From assembly GCF_019039105.1 (NCBI RefSeq), contig NZ_JAHPIV010000021.1:1-54272 (forward strand): a DNA stretch of 54,272 nucleotides, in the 5' to 3' direction. The position numbers and the translations under genes are program-made. Below, one piece after another: positions 15,946 through 26,059 of this stretch; within the stretch, counting starts at the first letter, position 1; every line of letters starts with the position of its first letter. The stretch comes from Desertibacillus haloalkaliphilus. Its GTDB lineage: Bacteria > Bacillota > Bacilli > Bacillales > KJ1-10-99. Below the pieces are notes generated by a model, which made no database searches, was not told the origin of the DNA, and saw only the letters and a list, made by a program, of their open reading frames with translations.

Positions 15946-15974
15946 ATCATATACCCTAGTAGGTATAATGTCAA
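15946..15974 (-). promoter_or_regulatory. Autoregulated promoter of the pseudo-rhodanese-cstR operon
   Basis: On the minus strand TTGACA (15969-15974), a 17-base spacer and TATGAT (15946-15951) form a near-perfect sigma-A promoter. The operator-like ATACCCTAGTAGGTAT (15951-15966) fills the spacer. Confidence 0.78.
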
Positions 15975-16030
15975 GTGTACTTATCATATGAAGGAGATGC
16001 GAGTAAGCCTTCTGAACTTTTATACTGGCG

Positions 16031-16340
16031 ATGAAGGACAGTTCGGGCTCTATTCCTATCAAAAATGTCCTTCACACTACCTATGAAGGACAATCACAGC
16101 TCTAATCTCATCAAAAATGTCCTTCACACTACCTATGAAGGACAATCACAGCTCTAATCTCATCAAATCTAATCTCATCAAAAATGTCCTTCACACTACC
16201 TATGAAGGACAATCACAGCTCTAATCTCATCAAAAATGTCCTTCACACTACCTATGAAGGACAATCACAGCTCTAATCTCATCAAAAATGTCCTTCATCT
16301 AACCGATGAAGGACACTTCAAGTTCTAATCACTTCATATA
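16031..16340. repeat. Tandem array of 52-bp hairpin-forming units
   Basis: Units start at 16031, 16083, 16135, 16202, 16254 and 16306 (the last is partial and diverged). Spacing is 52 bp, except one of 67 bp caused by an internal 15-bp duplication (AATCTCATCAAATCT region). Each unit starts ATGAAGGACA and has TGTCCTTCA near its end, so each can form a stem of about 9 bp. Unit bodies are almost identical, so there are no spacers. This fills the 15975-16343 gap between the cstR promoter and the 3' end of the peptidase gene. Confidence 0.9.
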
Positions 16341-16343
16341 TGC

Positions 16344-19300
16344 CTACTTATTACCTAACACACGGTATAAGAATGCCGCAAATTCTGCTCTCGTCACTGA
16401 ATCGGTAGGGCGGTATTCTGATTCCGTCGTAATTCCATGTTGAGCAAGCACTTTCACATCGTCTTGATGATAACTTGCAATGGCACTTGCATCCGTAAAT
16501 GTTACGTCGTCACCTGTCGCTTCAAGGTCAAACGCATTTACGAGAACCGTCGCCATTTGTTCCCTCGTTAATCCTTCACTAGCACCGAATGTACCATTAT
16601 AGTGACCACTAAAGACTCCAGCTTCTTTTACCGCAGATGCAAACGGTTCATAGTAATGATCTAATGATAAATCACTAAAAGAAGGGGTCGCACGCTCTTG
16701 AATCATTTCTAAATCAAGTGCCTTCGTCATTAACTCAGCTGCCTGTCCACGAGTTAACGATTGACTTGGTTGGAATGTTCCATCCTGATGACCGTTAATG
16801 ACACCTGCTTCATGTAAGGATTCAATTTGTTCCTGTGCCCAATGACTTTCTGCTACATCAGGGAATACCGGGTTAGCAGGGATAGATGGTTCCTGCACTT
16901 CAGCGTCGTCAACCATTGAAGCAAAAATGCTGTTGGCTAATAAAGGGTAGCTATGTTTCGTATGAGCACGAAACGCTAATTCATTAGCAAATAAAGTGAA
17001 AGTTGTGTCCTCTAGATCCGTTGTAAAGGCAAGTGTCTGCCCCTTAGCTCCTTCATGACCAGGCCACCAACCAGCAACATAGAAGTCATCTGTATCAACG
17101 ACCGTTGCCAGAACTTCAGCCTCTGCTGGGACAGAAGAAATCCATGAACCAGTAGTAATATAAAGTAATTCATCCGCTTGATAGCCAGACGTTAGTAAAT
17201 GAAAATTCATATTAGCTTTTACAAGGCCTTCATGAGATAATGCAGTCGTTTGAACGTCAAACCCTTCTAGTAAGCTAGCATCTTCAACCGCTTGAAGGGA
17301 ACGACCACCGATGCCGACATACGTCTTACCAGATAATTCACTTACGTCAACCGCTCCGGTATCATCAACGACAACATCCGCATCTTCTACATCAACAAGC
17401 TCAAAACCAAGCTGTTGTAAAACAAATTTGTTTTGGTCTGATCCAATGGCAGCTACTTGCGGTTGTACAAGCGTTTCTGTCATTAGTTCATCTGTTAGTG
17501 GTGACGCATGAAATACATAATCACTCGCGTACAGAAGAAGATCATTCGTAGAAACGATGAAGTCTCCTTGACTTGCCACATCACTCTCTTCGACAACGAC
17601 TTCAACGTCTTTTCCAGCCGCTAATAGGTTATTAACAACCTTAATCACATCATTTGTTGAATTTGAAAGTATTTGTTTGTCAGTAGACTGATCAACATCA
17701 CTTGTTAACGTCTCAGCAGTCTCAACTTCGACTGTCTTTCCTGTAAAGGTACCCTCAACACGAACGTCATCTGCATCAAACCCACGTAACGCTGGGAAAT
17801 TGACGACAATTGGATCATACATCGCATCCCAATCAGAAACGTTGTCTCCTGTATATAACATCGCATTAGCGAAACCACGTTTGGCTTGGTTCATTGAAAC
17901 GATATAGGTCCCTTCTTCATACGTTGTTCCAGCTACAGTGACAGCAGTGGTCGTTTTTTCAACTTGAACACCATTTCGAATCAAGTAATCTACCATTTCA
18001 TTGGCTTCAAGTTTATTTTTCTGTCTATCCTCATCAAATGGGATGACATAGTATTCAGGGAAAAAGTTTTCGTTATCACCGCGAACACGGCCAATTTCTT
18101 CTCCGTCAGCATTCACAAACCACTCGTCAACGGCTCTGTCGTCTACAGAGTTCACACCACGTTTAAAGATCTCGAGCTGCTTTTTAAACAATTCATCTTT
18201 ATTTTCAATCACGTATTTTGTTGCACCGATCCCTACATGTTCCATTGCATATAATGAATCTTGACTTAATGTAGGTACTTCAACAGTGTGACCTAGTGAC
18301 CCATGCAACATCGCAAAAATGGCAGTGTAGGCTGGCGTCATATCATCCCAACCACTACCCCAATCGGTTAACGGAATAAAGTAAGACTCTAAATCAGAGT
18401 TCGCCACACCCGTGCGTCCCATTTCATGCGCTTGCTCCATCATGCTTTCAATAAGTAAATCATATTCGAAGTTAGGGTTATGAGGTGGCGTCCCAGGTTC
18501 AATGAGAAAACCTTCTACATACCCATGCATATCAATAAATGATAATGGCGTCCATTTTGCAATTTCTTCATTTACTGCAATTGTTTCTACTTGTGTTTGG
18601 TACGCGTTATCACGATTCAAATCAAATCCATTTGCATTGGCACGAGTATTCGCCACTCGTCCATCCGGATTCGTAGTGAAATTAAATAAGAAGATTACAT
18701 CATCAAGCACATCATCAACGTCAAATGTAACAACAGATTCTTCTCCATCCTCATCCGTCGAATGAAATGTTACTTCATTTTCTAACGCAAACTTCTTTAA
18801 TAATTCAACCTGTGCATCGACACCTTCAACTTCATCAGGATGAATGTTATTAAACCAAATAGGAATTTGATAGTCTCCAGCTGTTCCATTTTCTAGCTTT
18901 TCAAGTACATCCGCTGGATCTTCAAGCGCAGTTGGTAACATTTCATCTAAATAGTTCGTCACTGCTTCCTCGTCTCTAGCTAACACAACAAAATGAATAT
19001 CTCGCCCTTCAACAGATTCCCCTAACGACTTGTATTCTAAGAAGCGGTCATTTTGATCATTTGCTTCTAGAAAAATATTATCAATCGCAGGTTTAATCTC
19101 ATCATATTCAAGGAATTCATCATATACATTCAGCTTTACAGTCGTAGCTGCTTTTAAGCCACTTTCAGGATCAACAAGTGCTAGCTCATATTCCCCCATT
19201 AATTCTGGGTATAGAACACGAATCGTACGTGGAGATAAATCTTCCGTGTCATACGGTAAGTCAAATCGTAAGGTTGCTTCCACCGTCGTATCATCAACAT

Positions 19301-19619
19301 AATGAGGATCTTCTACAACTTGAATAAAAGATTCACCACTGTATTCACTAGATTCAGAGTCCCACTTCTTCCATTCACTAAGACTCTTACCTCCAAAATT
19401 CCAATCCATTTCTTCTAGATTTACAAGTTCGCCAGCTTCAAACGTCACATCGACTGTACGAACTTCAGTCAATGACAATAATGACTGACTCACTTCTAAC
19501 TCCATTTGTTCTACTACTGATCCAGTCTCCTGCTCACTCGCTTGACCAGTTAGTGACATTGGCAAGACTGGACTTAATGCAAGCACCAGTACTAACCATG
19601 CCATAAACAATCTCTTCAT
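16344..19619 (-). CDS. Secreted M14-family zinc carboxypeptidase with three SLH domains
   Basis: 1,091 residues from the ATG at 19619 (TTTAGGAGG ahead). Signal peptide of about 27 residues ending near GQASEQ. The M14 catalytic domain has zinc ligands His260 and Glu263 (HPDE), His365 (DMHG) and catalytic Glu448 (HTVEVP). A long Asp/Glu-rich region (about 560-900) follows, then three SLH domains at 918-1091 that bind secondary wall polymer and hold the enzyme at the surface. The acidic bulk fits an alkaline or saline outside. It likely trims peptides at the wall for nutrition. No partner genes are adjacent, and the 52-bp array begins right after its stop. Confidence 0.92.
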   Translation of the reverse strand: MKRLFMAWLVLVLALSPVLPMSLTGQASEQETGSVVEQMELEVSQSLLSLTEVRTVDVTFEAGELVNLEEMDWNFGGKSLSEWKKWDSESSEYSGESFIQVVEDPHYVDDTTVEATLRFDLPYDTEDLSPRTIRVLYPELMGEYELALVDPESGLKAATTVKLNVYDEFLEYDEIKPAIDNIFLEANDQNDRFLEYKSLGESVEGRDIHFVVLARDEEAVTNYLDEMLPTALEDPADVLEKLENGTAGDYQIPIWFNNIHPDEVEGVDAQVELLKKFALENEVTFHSTDEDGEESVVTFDVDDVLDDVIFLFNFTTNPDGRVANTRANANGFDLNRDNAYQTQVETIAVNEEIAKWTPLSFIDMHGYVEGFLIEPGTPPHNPNFEYDLLIESMMEQAHEMGRTGVANSDLESYFIPLTDWGSGWDDMTPAYTAIFAMLHGSLGHTVEVPTLSQDSLYAMEHVGIGATKYVIENKDELFKKQLEIFKRGVNSVDDRAVDEWFVNADGEEIGRVRGDNENFFPEYYVIPFDEDRQKNKLEANEMVDYLIRNGVQVEKTTTAVTVAGTTYEEGTYIVSMNQAKRGFANAMLYTGDNVSDWDAMYDPIVVNFPALRGFDADDVRVEGTFTGKTVEVETAETLTSDVDQSTDKQILSNSTNDVIKVVNNLLAAGKDVEVVVEESDVASQGDFIVSTNDLLLYASDYVFHASPLTDELMTETLVQPQVAAIGSDQNKFVLQQLGFELVDVEDADVVVDDTGAVDVSELSGKTYVGIGGRSLQAVEDASLLEGFDVQTTALSHEGLVKANMNFHLLTSGYQADELLYITTGSWISSVPAEAEVLATVVDTDDFYVAGWWPGHEGAKGQTLAFTTDLEDTTFTLFANELAFRAHTKHSYPLLANSIFASMVDDAEVQEPSIPANPVFPDVAESHWAQEQIESLHEAGVINGHQDGTFQPSQSLTRGQAAELMTKALDLEMIQERATPSFSDLSLDHYYEPFASAVKEAGVFSGHYNGTFGASEGLTREQMATVLVNAFDLEATGDDVTFTDASAIASYHQDDVKVLAQHGITTESEYRPTDSVTRAEFAAFLYRVLGNK

Positions 19620-19914
19620 GCTGTTTCCTCCTAAACTATTAATAATCATTCATTAATATGTATTTTTATAGACTTTGTTTACTATATCAAAAAAACTCTA
19701 TGGTGGAAAGAGCCTAAAATAAATTTTATTTATTTTTAAAAAGGTGAACCTATATACATGATATTTTTGCTATACACAAAATGGACTACTTTAATTAATT
19801 GAGAAGAGACTATGATACTATATCCAAACTATTACTCAGACCAAAAAAAACAATACTCTGATTATTCCTCAAAGTATTGGCTGAATTATTTATAATCAAT
19901 TAAAGTTTTCGAAA

Positions 19915-19944
19915 ACAACATATGAGTGAAGGATCGTATGTTGT
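19915..19944 (-). terminator. Possible terminator after the MFS gene
   Basis: ACAACATA and TATGTTGT arms with a 14-base loop, followed on the minus strand by TTTTCG. The rest of the 19620-19961 gap is AT-rich and shows nothing I can name. Confidence 0.5.
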
Positions 19945-19961
19945 CGTGATCTAATTTTCTC

Positions 19962-21290
19962 TTATCCAGTTAATGTACTTTTTTGCTCCACACCTGATTT
20001 TTGGACCAATATAATGGAAATGAGTAGACCAACCAACGAGAAGATTAATAGCAGGATATATAACATACTTGTGCCTACTAAGACACTCACGACCGCAGAG
20101 GCGATCATCCCCCCCATATATCTAAATGTTGAATAGATACCAGACGCTGTTCCCGACTTCTCTTTCGATACAGACTCAATATTTGCTGCTTGCATTGATG
20201 CAACACCAATCCCTACTGAGAACCCGCCAAAGATGAGAACGATCAGCGTATAGATCACAGATACTTCATTTGTAAACCAGAAATAGGACAACGTTGTTAA
20301 CGATAATAGCCCAAAAGATAAGCTGATCACATTCCCTTTGCCATATTTATTTGCCAACCTCCCACCTAGCAATGACGATAGGGACATTGCTAAAGAAAAG
20401 GCGAACAACAAAGCCCCAATCATATTGATATTGAAATGAAAAGTCTCAAATAAAAGTGGTACGAAAAGTATTGTACTGTACATCACAAAGTTATTAATTA
20501 ATATTGAGATATTCGAACCAGAAAATTGAAGGTTCTTAAACATTTGAAATTCAATAAGTGGCACTTTCGCCCTTTTCTCTTGATAAATGAATAAAGCTAT
20601 CGCAACAAGTAGTGAAAGTAAAGTTAATACATTAAGATATTCTCTATGAGTAACGATTAGCGTAAACAGTGTTAGGACTGTACCTAAATATATAGACCCT
20701 AATATATCTAATGAATGATTCCTTATCCCTTCTACACTAGGAACGATAAACCACGTAAGGGTCATTGAGATTAATAGAAATGGAACATTGACCCAAAAGA
20801 TCGCTTCCCAACTAAAGAGAGTGATCAAGCCTGAACCAAGCATAGGCCCGATTGCCGCACCTAGCCCCATTGCAAGACCGAAAAAACCAAATATATTACT
20901 TAGTTTATCTTTTGGCATCACATGCCTCATCACAGCGGTTGCATTAGGTGTGGCTAATGCGCCACCCAGAGCCTGTAATGACCGAAATACAATTAAAGAA
21001 AGTAAATTAAATGAAAAAGCACATGCTATTGATGAGACGAAAAATAAACTAAAACCAAACAGCATGACTTTTTTATTGCCGTAGATGTCACCTAGTTTAC
21101 CAGCGATCGGCTGAGCTGCTGCCATAACAATCAAATAAATTGTAACGACCCAAGTAACATTAGTAACCGAGACATTTAAATCTTGCGAAATTGTAGGTAA
21201 GCCAACTGCTATCATAGTAGAATTAACAGGAACCAAAAAGGTTCCTGTTAATATGCCCATCAATATTAAATTTTGTTTAGTTTTGTTCAT
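19962..21290 (-). CDS. MFS drug/metabolite exporter (DHA2-like)
   Basis: About 442 residues with 12-14 membrane helices. MFS motif A is GKLGDIYGNKKVM after helix 2, and the DHA-type motif C (GLGAAIGPMLGSGLI) is in helix 5. This marks a proton-linked antiporter exporting drugs or metabolites. The ATG at 21290 lies inside the last codons of the enzyme gene 21277-22923 (14-bp overlap), so it is translationally coupled to the PEP-synthase-like pair. An exporter coupled to a possible antibiotic phosphotransferase suggests a resistance or product-handling operon; that is inference. Confidence 0.9.
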   Translation of the reverse strand: MNKTKQNLILMGILTGTFLVPVNSTMIAVGLPTISQDLNVSVTNVTWVVTIYLIVMAAAQPIAGKLGDIYGNKKVMLFGFSLFFVSSIACAFSFNLLSLIVFRSLQALGGALATPNATAVMRHVMPKDKLSNIFGFFGLAMGLGAAIGPMLGSGLITLFSWEAIFWVNVPFLLISMTLTWFIVPSVEGIRNHSLDILGSIYLGTVLTLFTLIVTHREYLNVLTLLSLLVAIALFIYQEKRAKVPLIEFQMFKNLQFSGSNISILINNFVMYSTILFVPLLFETFHFNINMIGALLFAFSLAMSLSSLLGGRLANKYGKGNVISLSFGLLSLTTLSYFWFTNEVSVIYTLIVLIFGGFSVGIGVASMQAANIESVSKEKSGTASGIYSTFRYMGGMIASAVVSVLVGTSMLYILLLIFSLVGLLISIILVQKSGVEQKSTLTG

Positions 21291-22923
21291 GGATGATAAC
21301 TTCTCCCTTTGTACCATCCACTGTAATTACGTCGCCATCTTTTAGTGTAGATGTTGCGACTTTTGTTCCAATCACACAAGGAACTTCGTATTCCCTAGCA
21401 ACAGTAGCTGCATGGGAGAGGATGCCGCCTACATCAGTGACAATAGCACCAGCTAAATTAAATAACACGGTCCAAGGAGGGGTTGTTGTTTTGCAAACGA
21501 GGATGTCCCCTTTTTTAACTTTATCAAATTCATGTTGACCACTAACAACCTTTACAGTTCCCGTATGCTTTCCTTGAGAACCTGCATAACCAGAGAATGA
21601 TTTCATTTCTTCACTAATTTCATTGGTTTTGCTCCCAAATACTCGCTCAACTATAGGGTCAACTGGCCCCTCTGGAGGTTCTCCAAAGAATGGAGCAGGC
21701 GTGAGAGATTCATTGTACTTATGTTCTTCTTTTCGCTCTTTAATGAGATCATGTGATGGTTTAGGATTTCTCAACACTTCTACTAGCTCATCTAAATATA
21801 GAAAGACTACATCCTCTTTCTGTTCAATTACTGAGTGCTTTACTAACGTTTGCCCAACATTTAATAAGAACGGACGAGCTTTTGCAGGTAGCATGGCGTC
21901 GATATAGAAATGATGATCCTCATCGATCCCCCACATTTTCAATGCCATCTCATGTAATGATTTGAACTGCTCTTTTAGTTCGCCCTCTGGCATTTTAGAA
22001 AGAGCTTCGCCGACTTTCTTTTCTCGCTTAGATATAACCTCCTGCAGTTCAGCTTCAAAATCAAAATCTTTTTCAAGATAGTTTTTGATAACTTTCAAAG
22101 CATGGAACGGGTTCTCTATCCATGTCTCATCTGCAAATTCATGGCTGTTTGCTGTACGATACCCATATACATCGAGGAAGGATTGAACAGAATCTAAAAA
22201 CTTGCGTCCTTCTTCCACTTCCTCAAGTGTAGCTTGTAATTGCTCGGCGTTAGTAGTGTTAAAGATTTTAGTTAATACTGACGAGCCTTTTACAAGTAGA
22301 GATAGCTTCCATAGTTCTCGATCCGTTTCTAGTGACTTATTCATAGTCCCTAATAACAAATCATAGACTTCTGCCGTGTTTTTAGTATTTAATAATTCTC
22401 CATAAACCTCTTCAATAGCTACTCCCATTGATAATCGTGGCATAACAACTTCAAAATGAATCGACCAAATTCTCTTGTACATGTTATCTAGCTCGATTAC
22501 TTTTTGTTCCGCCTCTTGCAATGTTAAGTTTTGTTTTTGATATTCATCCAAACGCTCATAAAAAGGTAAAATGGTTTCCTCAACGTATTCATTAAAAATT
22601 TCCATTAACCTTGGAAAAACTGAAGTCATTGCCTCTTGATGCTCTTTTAATCGCTCTTCTACATTATCGTGTAACGGAACGGTTTGATAATAATAACCTT
22701 TTGCCATTTTCACACGAAATTGTTTAACCGGTAATTTCAACTTTTCAAAGGCTTCTAATGTTCCTGCCGATACTGCAGGCGCTATATAGGAAGAGAACAA
22801 TGGAGTTAATGGCTTTTGAAAATGTGCCCCATCTAACTGCCAAAATAAATTCTTCTCTTCTTCTGCTATAAATAAATTTGTTTTGAAGTCCTTAAATTCT
22901 TCTCCACTTATTAAAATACTCAT
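21277..22923 (-). CDS. PEP-synthase/rifampin-phosphotransferase-like enzyme, C-terminal part (substrate and swivelling His domains)
   Basis: 548 residues. A long helical region (about 1-420) corresponds to the substrate-binding domain of rifampin phosphotransferase-like proteins. The C-terminal swivelling domain has the phospho-carrying His504 in GGILSHAATVAREY. It has no ATP-grasp domain; that is supplied by the gene just upstream (22923-23828), whose stop overlaps this ATG in TAATG. Together they total 849 residues, close to the single-chain rifampin phosphotransferase and Bacillus Pps proteins (about 860). The reaction would be ATP-driven phosphoryl transfer via His to a small molecule or pyruvate. 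Low similarity in the substrate part means rifamycin cannot be claimed. Confidence 0.85.
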   Translation of the reverse strand: MSILISGEEFKDFKTNLFIAEEEKNLFWQLDGAHFQKPLTPLFSSYIAPAVSAGTLEAFEKLKLPVKQFRVKMAKGYYYQTVPLHDNVEERLKEHQEAMTSVFPRLMEIFNEYVEETILPFYERLDEYQKQNLTLQEAEQKVIELDNMYKRIWSIHFEVVMPRLSMGVAIEEVYGELLNTKNTAEVYDLLLGTMNKSLETDRELWKLSLLVKGSSVLTKIFNTTNAEQLQATLEEVEEGRKFLDSVQSFLDVYGYRTANSHEFADETWIENPFHALKVIKNYLEKDFDFEAELQEVISKREKKVGEALSKMPEGELKEQFKSLHEMALKMWGIDEDHHFYIDAMLPAKARPFLLNVGQTLVKHSVIEQKEDVVFLYLDELVEVLRNPKPSHDLIKERKEEHKYNESLTPAPFFGEPPEGPVDPIVERVFGSKTNEISEEMKSFSGYAGSQGKHTGTVKVVSGQHEFDKVKKGDILVCKTTTPPWTVLFNLAGAIVTDVGGILSHAATVAREYEVPCVIGTKVATSTLKDGDVITVDGTKGEVIIHEQN

Positions 22924-23828
22924 TAAACTTTCCCTCCTAGTAGCGTCGTAATAGGTCTCGATTGCAAGATAAATATCTGATTATTATGAATAGCAAATTC
23001 TATATCGACTGGATGTCTGTAGTAATATTCAATTTCTTTCGTAAGCGTATATAATTGTTCGATCATCGTCTCTTCAATACAAAATACTTCCTGCTTATCA
23101 GTAGGAACATCAATCGTTTCATTCCCATCTTCTGTAGGAATTGTTTTTACTTCTTTAAGTCCTAATTCTTTCGTCAATTGCTTGCTTTGTTTATGAATGA
23201 TAAACATATCTGGTGTTACACTACCATCAACGATCGCTTCTCCTAAACCATAGCTGGCGTTGATCAGTATCTCATCTTGATTGTGGGTTACCGGATTGGA
23301 ACTAAAAATGACACCAGATACATCAGCGTTAACCATCCCTTGTACAAGCACGCCCATTTGAACATCTGCAAGAGAAATATTGTTATGCTGAGCATATTCT
23401 TGTACATAAGATGAAAAATAAGAAGCCCAACAGCGTTTAATACTATGTAAAAGGTCTTCTTCGTTCTTTACGTTCAAAATCGTTTCATACTGACCTGCAA
23501 ATGAAGCACCTTCAAGGTCTTCTAGTGCAGACGAAGAACGTACAGCTACCGCATAGTTTACATGACTTTTGAGATTTTCATAGTGTTTAACAATCTCTTC
23601 CTTTAGCTCGTCGAAAAATTCGGCACTCAATATTTCTGAACTGATATTTTCATTACTATCCGTTTGAATATTATTAAACGATAAAAATTCCTTAAACGCT
23701 TCTGAAGTTACGACATACCCATCAGGAATATTATTTAAAACGGTTTTAATTTTTGATAAGTTCATAGCTTTTGAACCGATTAAGGCATTATCGTAATGAA
23801 TTGCATTAGATAACAACACGACTGACAA
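22923..23828 (-). CDS. PEP-synthase/rifampin-phosphotransferase-like enzyme, N-terminal ATP-grasp part
   Basis: 301 residues covering the PPDK/PEP-synthase N-terminal nucleotide-binding domain: GSKAMNLSKI, AVRSSSALEDLEGASFAGQYET, GVIFSSNPVT, GLGEAIVDGSVTPD and the ending DIEFAIHNNQIFILQSRPIT. The start is TTG at 23828 with AAGGGGG nine bases ahead. The stop overlaps the start of the His-domain gene, so the two make one enzyme from two chains. The split lies exactly at the usual domain boundary, both halves keep all motifs, and no frame decay is seen, so it looks like true fission and not a recent frameshift. Direct repeats of ATGTAAA lie upstream (23858-23897). Confidence 0.88.
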   Translation of the reverse strand: MSVVLLSNAIHYDNALIGSKAMNLSKIKTVLNNIPDGYVVTSEAFKEFLSFNNIQTDSNENISSEILSAEFFDELKEEIVKHYENLKSHVNYAVAVRSSSALEDLEGASFAGQYETILNVKNEEDLLHSIKRCWASYFSSYVQEYAQHNNISLADVQMGVLVQGMVNADVSGVIFSSNPVTHNQDEILINASYGLGEAIVDGSVTPDMFIIHKQSKQLTKELGLKEVKTIPTEDGNETIDVPTDKQEVFCIEETMIEQLYTLTKEIEYYYRHPVDIEFAIHNNQIFILQSRPITTLLGGKV

Positions 23829-23857
23829 GTTGAATGGCCCCCTTGGATATAAAATTT

Positions 23858-23897
23858 ATGTAAACAATGTAAATAATATGTAAAGATTATGTAGATA
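23858..23897. repeat. Four ATGTA(A/G)A direct repeats upstream of the split enzyme operon
   Basis: ATGTAAACA, ATGTAAATA, ATGTAAAGA and ATGTAGATA begin at 23858, 23867, 23878 and 23889, about one helical turn apart. They lie 30-70 bases before the TTG start and could be a regulator site. The rest of the 23829-24357 gap is AT-rich promoter DNA for two divergent genes. Confidence 0.45.
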
Positions 23898-24357
23898 GTA
23901 CCACTTTTTATTAAAAATGGAAAGGTGATTTTGTTCACACTTCAATCAAATATACAAGTGCCTTTTATCATAATTATAAAAGTCTTTTAGCCCCCTTCAT
24001 GTTGGATATGGGCTACTTACTAACTTTTTTGTCTCCGTTTACAAAACTTAAAATTATGAAAATAAGGTAATCACTTCTTTAATAGAGGTAACTATAGTAC
24101 TATTTTATCAGTGTAAATGCTAAAAAAATTAGAAGACACTATAGAAATATCCATATTTCTAAACTCTTTGTACTATAATATTCCCCTCACTGTTTTGCGT
24201 CATCTTACCAATTAACTATCAACAATTCCTTACATCAGAGAATGACCTACTATAGCCGAAATCTATAGTAGACGACCTAAATGAAAATACTGATAGCTAT
24301 GATATACATATGTGGAATTTAACGAGGGCACTTCAACCATTATAAGGAGAGGTTTAA

Positions 24358-26046
24358 ATGAAGATCACAGGGAAGCTAATCACTTCTTATTTAATCATTG
24401 TTTTTTTATTAGTTTGTTTAGGTGCAGTGGCAATAGTTGGAATGTACACGATAAATGATTACAACGAAAGAATGTATGAAAATCGTATGGAGCCACTAGG
24501 GTATTTAACAAACATCGTTCGTATCATGGAAAATACTCGGGTTCAAATGTTATCAGGAATAGCTGAGGAAGATCCAAGTAGAGTACAAAATGCACTAGAT
24601 AACTTAGAGCATCTCAATTACTATTTAGATCTTTACGCTTCTTCAAACTTAAGAGATAGTGAACGAGAAATATTTGTCGATCTCCAACAAAATTGGGACC
24701 AATATTCGTCTACTGTTCAAGAAAATGCACAGTATATTATAAGTGGACAATACGAACAAGCGCTTACTAACATGGTTGTTTCTGGGGGATATTTTAGAGA
24801 GGCTCGACAAGATTTACAACAGCTGACTGACCTAAATGTTAGTATTGGTCAAGATCATTACACAGAGAGTTCAAATGCTTTTGATCGAATGTTTTACTTA
24901 ATTATTGGTACGGTTGTACTTGCTGTAGCTGGTGCAATTATTATAGGTCTATTCATGGGACGTAGTATCGGGAAGCCGATAAAATTATTAGCCTCACGAT
25001 TAACGGAGATTGCTTCTGGAGACTTACGAAGAGATCATATCACCCTTAAACGTAAAGATGAATTAGGTGAACTTGCAGATGCAACAAACCAAATGCAAGA
25101 TAATCTACAAAGTGTAATAAAGAGTGTCTCAAATGCGACAAATAGTGTCTCTAGTGCAAGTGTAGAACTTGCTCAGTCAGCTAATGAAGTGCGTGAAGGT
25201 AGTGAGCAAATAGCATCAACTATGCAAGACCTTTCATCTGGGGTGGAAGAGCAGGCGACTAGCGTCAGCAATTTATCTGAATTGATGGAAGATTTTGTGC
25301 AAAAGGTAAAAGATGCAAATGAAAATACAGAAAAAGTCTCATTAGAATCTAAAGGAGTATTTGAAAAAACGGAAAATGGTCGTCAAATGATGGAACAATC
25401 GATTCAACAGATGGAGATCATTGACGAAATTGTTCAAGGTACGGTCCAAAAAGTTCGAGGATTAGATAAACAGTCACAAGAAATTTCAAAGTTAGTTGAG
25501 GTGATTCAGGCAATCGCCGAGCAAACGAACCTCTTAGCGTTAAATGCAGCGATTGAAGCTGCACGTGCCGGAGAACACGGTAAAGGTTTTGCTGTTGTGG
25601 CAGATGAGGTAAGGAAACTCGCAGAAGAAGTTTCATCATCTGTTGGTGAAATTACAAGCATTGTTAGTAATATCCAGGCAGAATCTAATAACGTAGCTAA
25701 TGCGTTAGAAAAAGGATATGAAGAAGTGAATGAGGGATCGAACCAAATAGCAACAACTGGCGATACCTTTGTCTCGATTAGCGATTCGGTAAATCACATG
25801 ATAGACATGGTAAAAAGTGTGTCAAGTCATTTACAAGAAATTACCGAAGAAAGTACGAATATCAATACTTCTCTTGAAGAAATTTCTTCGATTTCAGAAG
25901 AATCCGCTTCTGGTGTAGAGGAAACAGCGGCTTCAACGGAACAGTCTCTAACCTCAATGGAAGAGGTAAAACGCAGTGCTACACAACTTGAAAAACTAGC
26001 TGAACAGCTTACAAATGAAGTAAATCAGTTTAAAATCTCGAAATAA
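24358..26046 (+). CDS. Methyl-accepting chemotaxis protein with four-helix-bundle sensor
   Basis: 562 residues. Membrane helix 1 (about 8-30), an extracellular helical domain of about 145 residues of the 4HB_MCP type, membrane helix 2 (about 178-200), HAMP, then the long cytoplasmic signalling coiled coil. The conserved hairpin tip [20 protein letters not shown] is present, with flanking Q/E pairs as methylation sites. It sits in the polar chemoreceptor arrays and controls CheA. GGAGAGG precedes the ATG. It is monocistronic, ending in a strong terminator at 26060-26108. The ligand cannot be told from the sequence. Confidence 0.95.
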   Translation: MKITGKLITSYLIIVFLLVCLGAVAIVGMYTINDYNERMYENRMEPLGYLTNIVRIMENTRVQMLSGIAEEDPSRVQNALDNLEHLNYYLDLYASSNLRDSEREIFVDLQQNWDQYSSTVQENAQYIISGQYEQALTNMVVSGGYFREARQDLQQLTDLNVSIGQDHYTESSNAFDRMFYLIIGTVVLAVAGAIIIGLFMGRSIGKPIKLLASRLTEIASGDLRRDHITLKRKDELGELADATNQMQDNLQSVIKSVSNATNSVSSASVELAQSANEVREGSEQIASTMQDLSSGVEEQATSVSNLSELMEDFVQKVKDANENTEKVSLESKGVFEKTENGRQMMEQSIQQMEIIDEIVQGTVQKVRGLDKQSQEISKLVEVIQAIAEQTNLLALNAAIEAARAGEHGKGFAVVADEVRKLAEEVSSSVGEITSIVSNIQAESNNVANALEKGYEEVNEGSNQIATTGDTFVSISDSVNHMIDMVKSVSSHLQEITEESTNINTSLEEISSISEESASGVEETAASTEQSLTSMEEVKRSATQLEKLAEQLTNEVNQFKISK

Positions 26047-26059
26047 AGCTATGTAAGTA

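Noticed and set aside
16031-16340. CRISPR array
   Set aside because: The whole 52-bp unit is repeated almost unchanged, so there are no variable spacers, and no cas genes are near.
22923-22925. Recent frameshift splitting a single PEP-synthase gene
   Set aside because: The two genes meet in a classical TAATG overlap at a natural domain boundary, and both keep all motifs.
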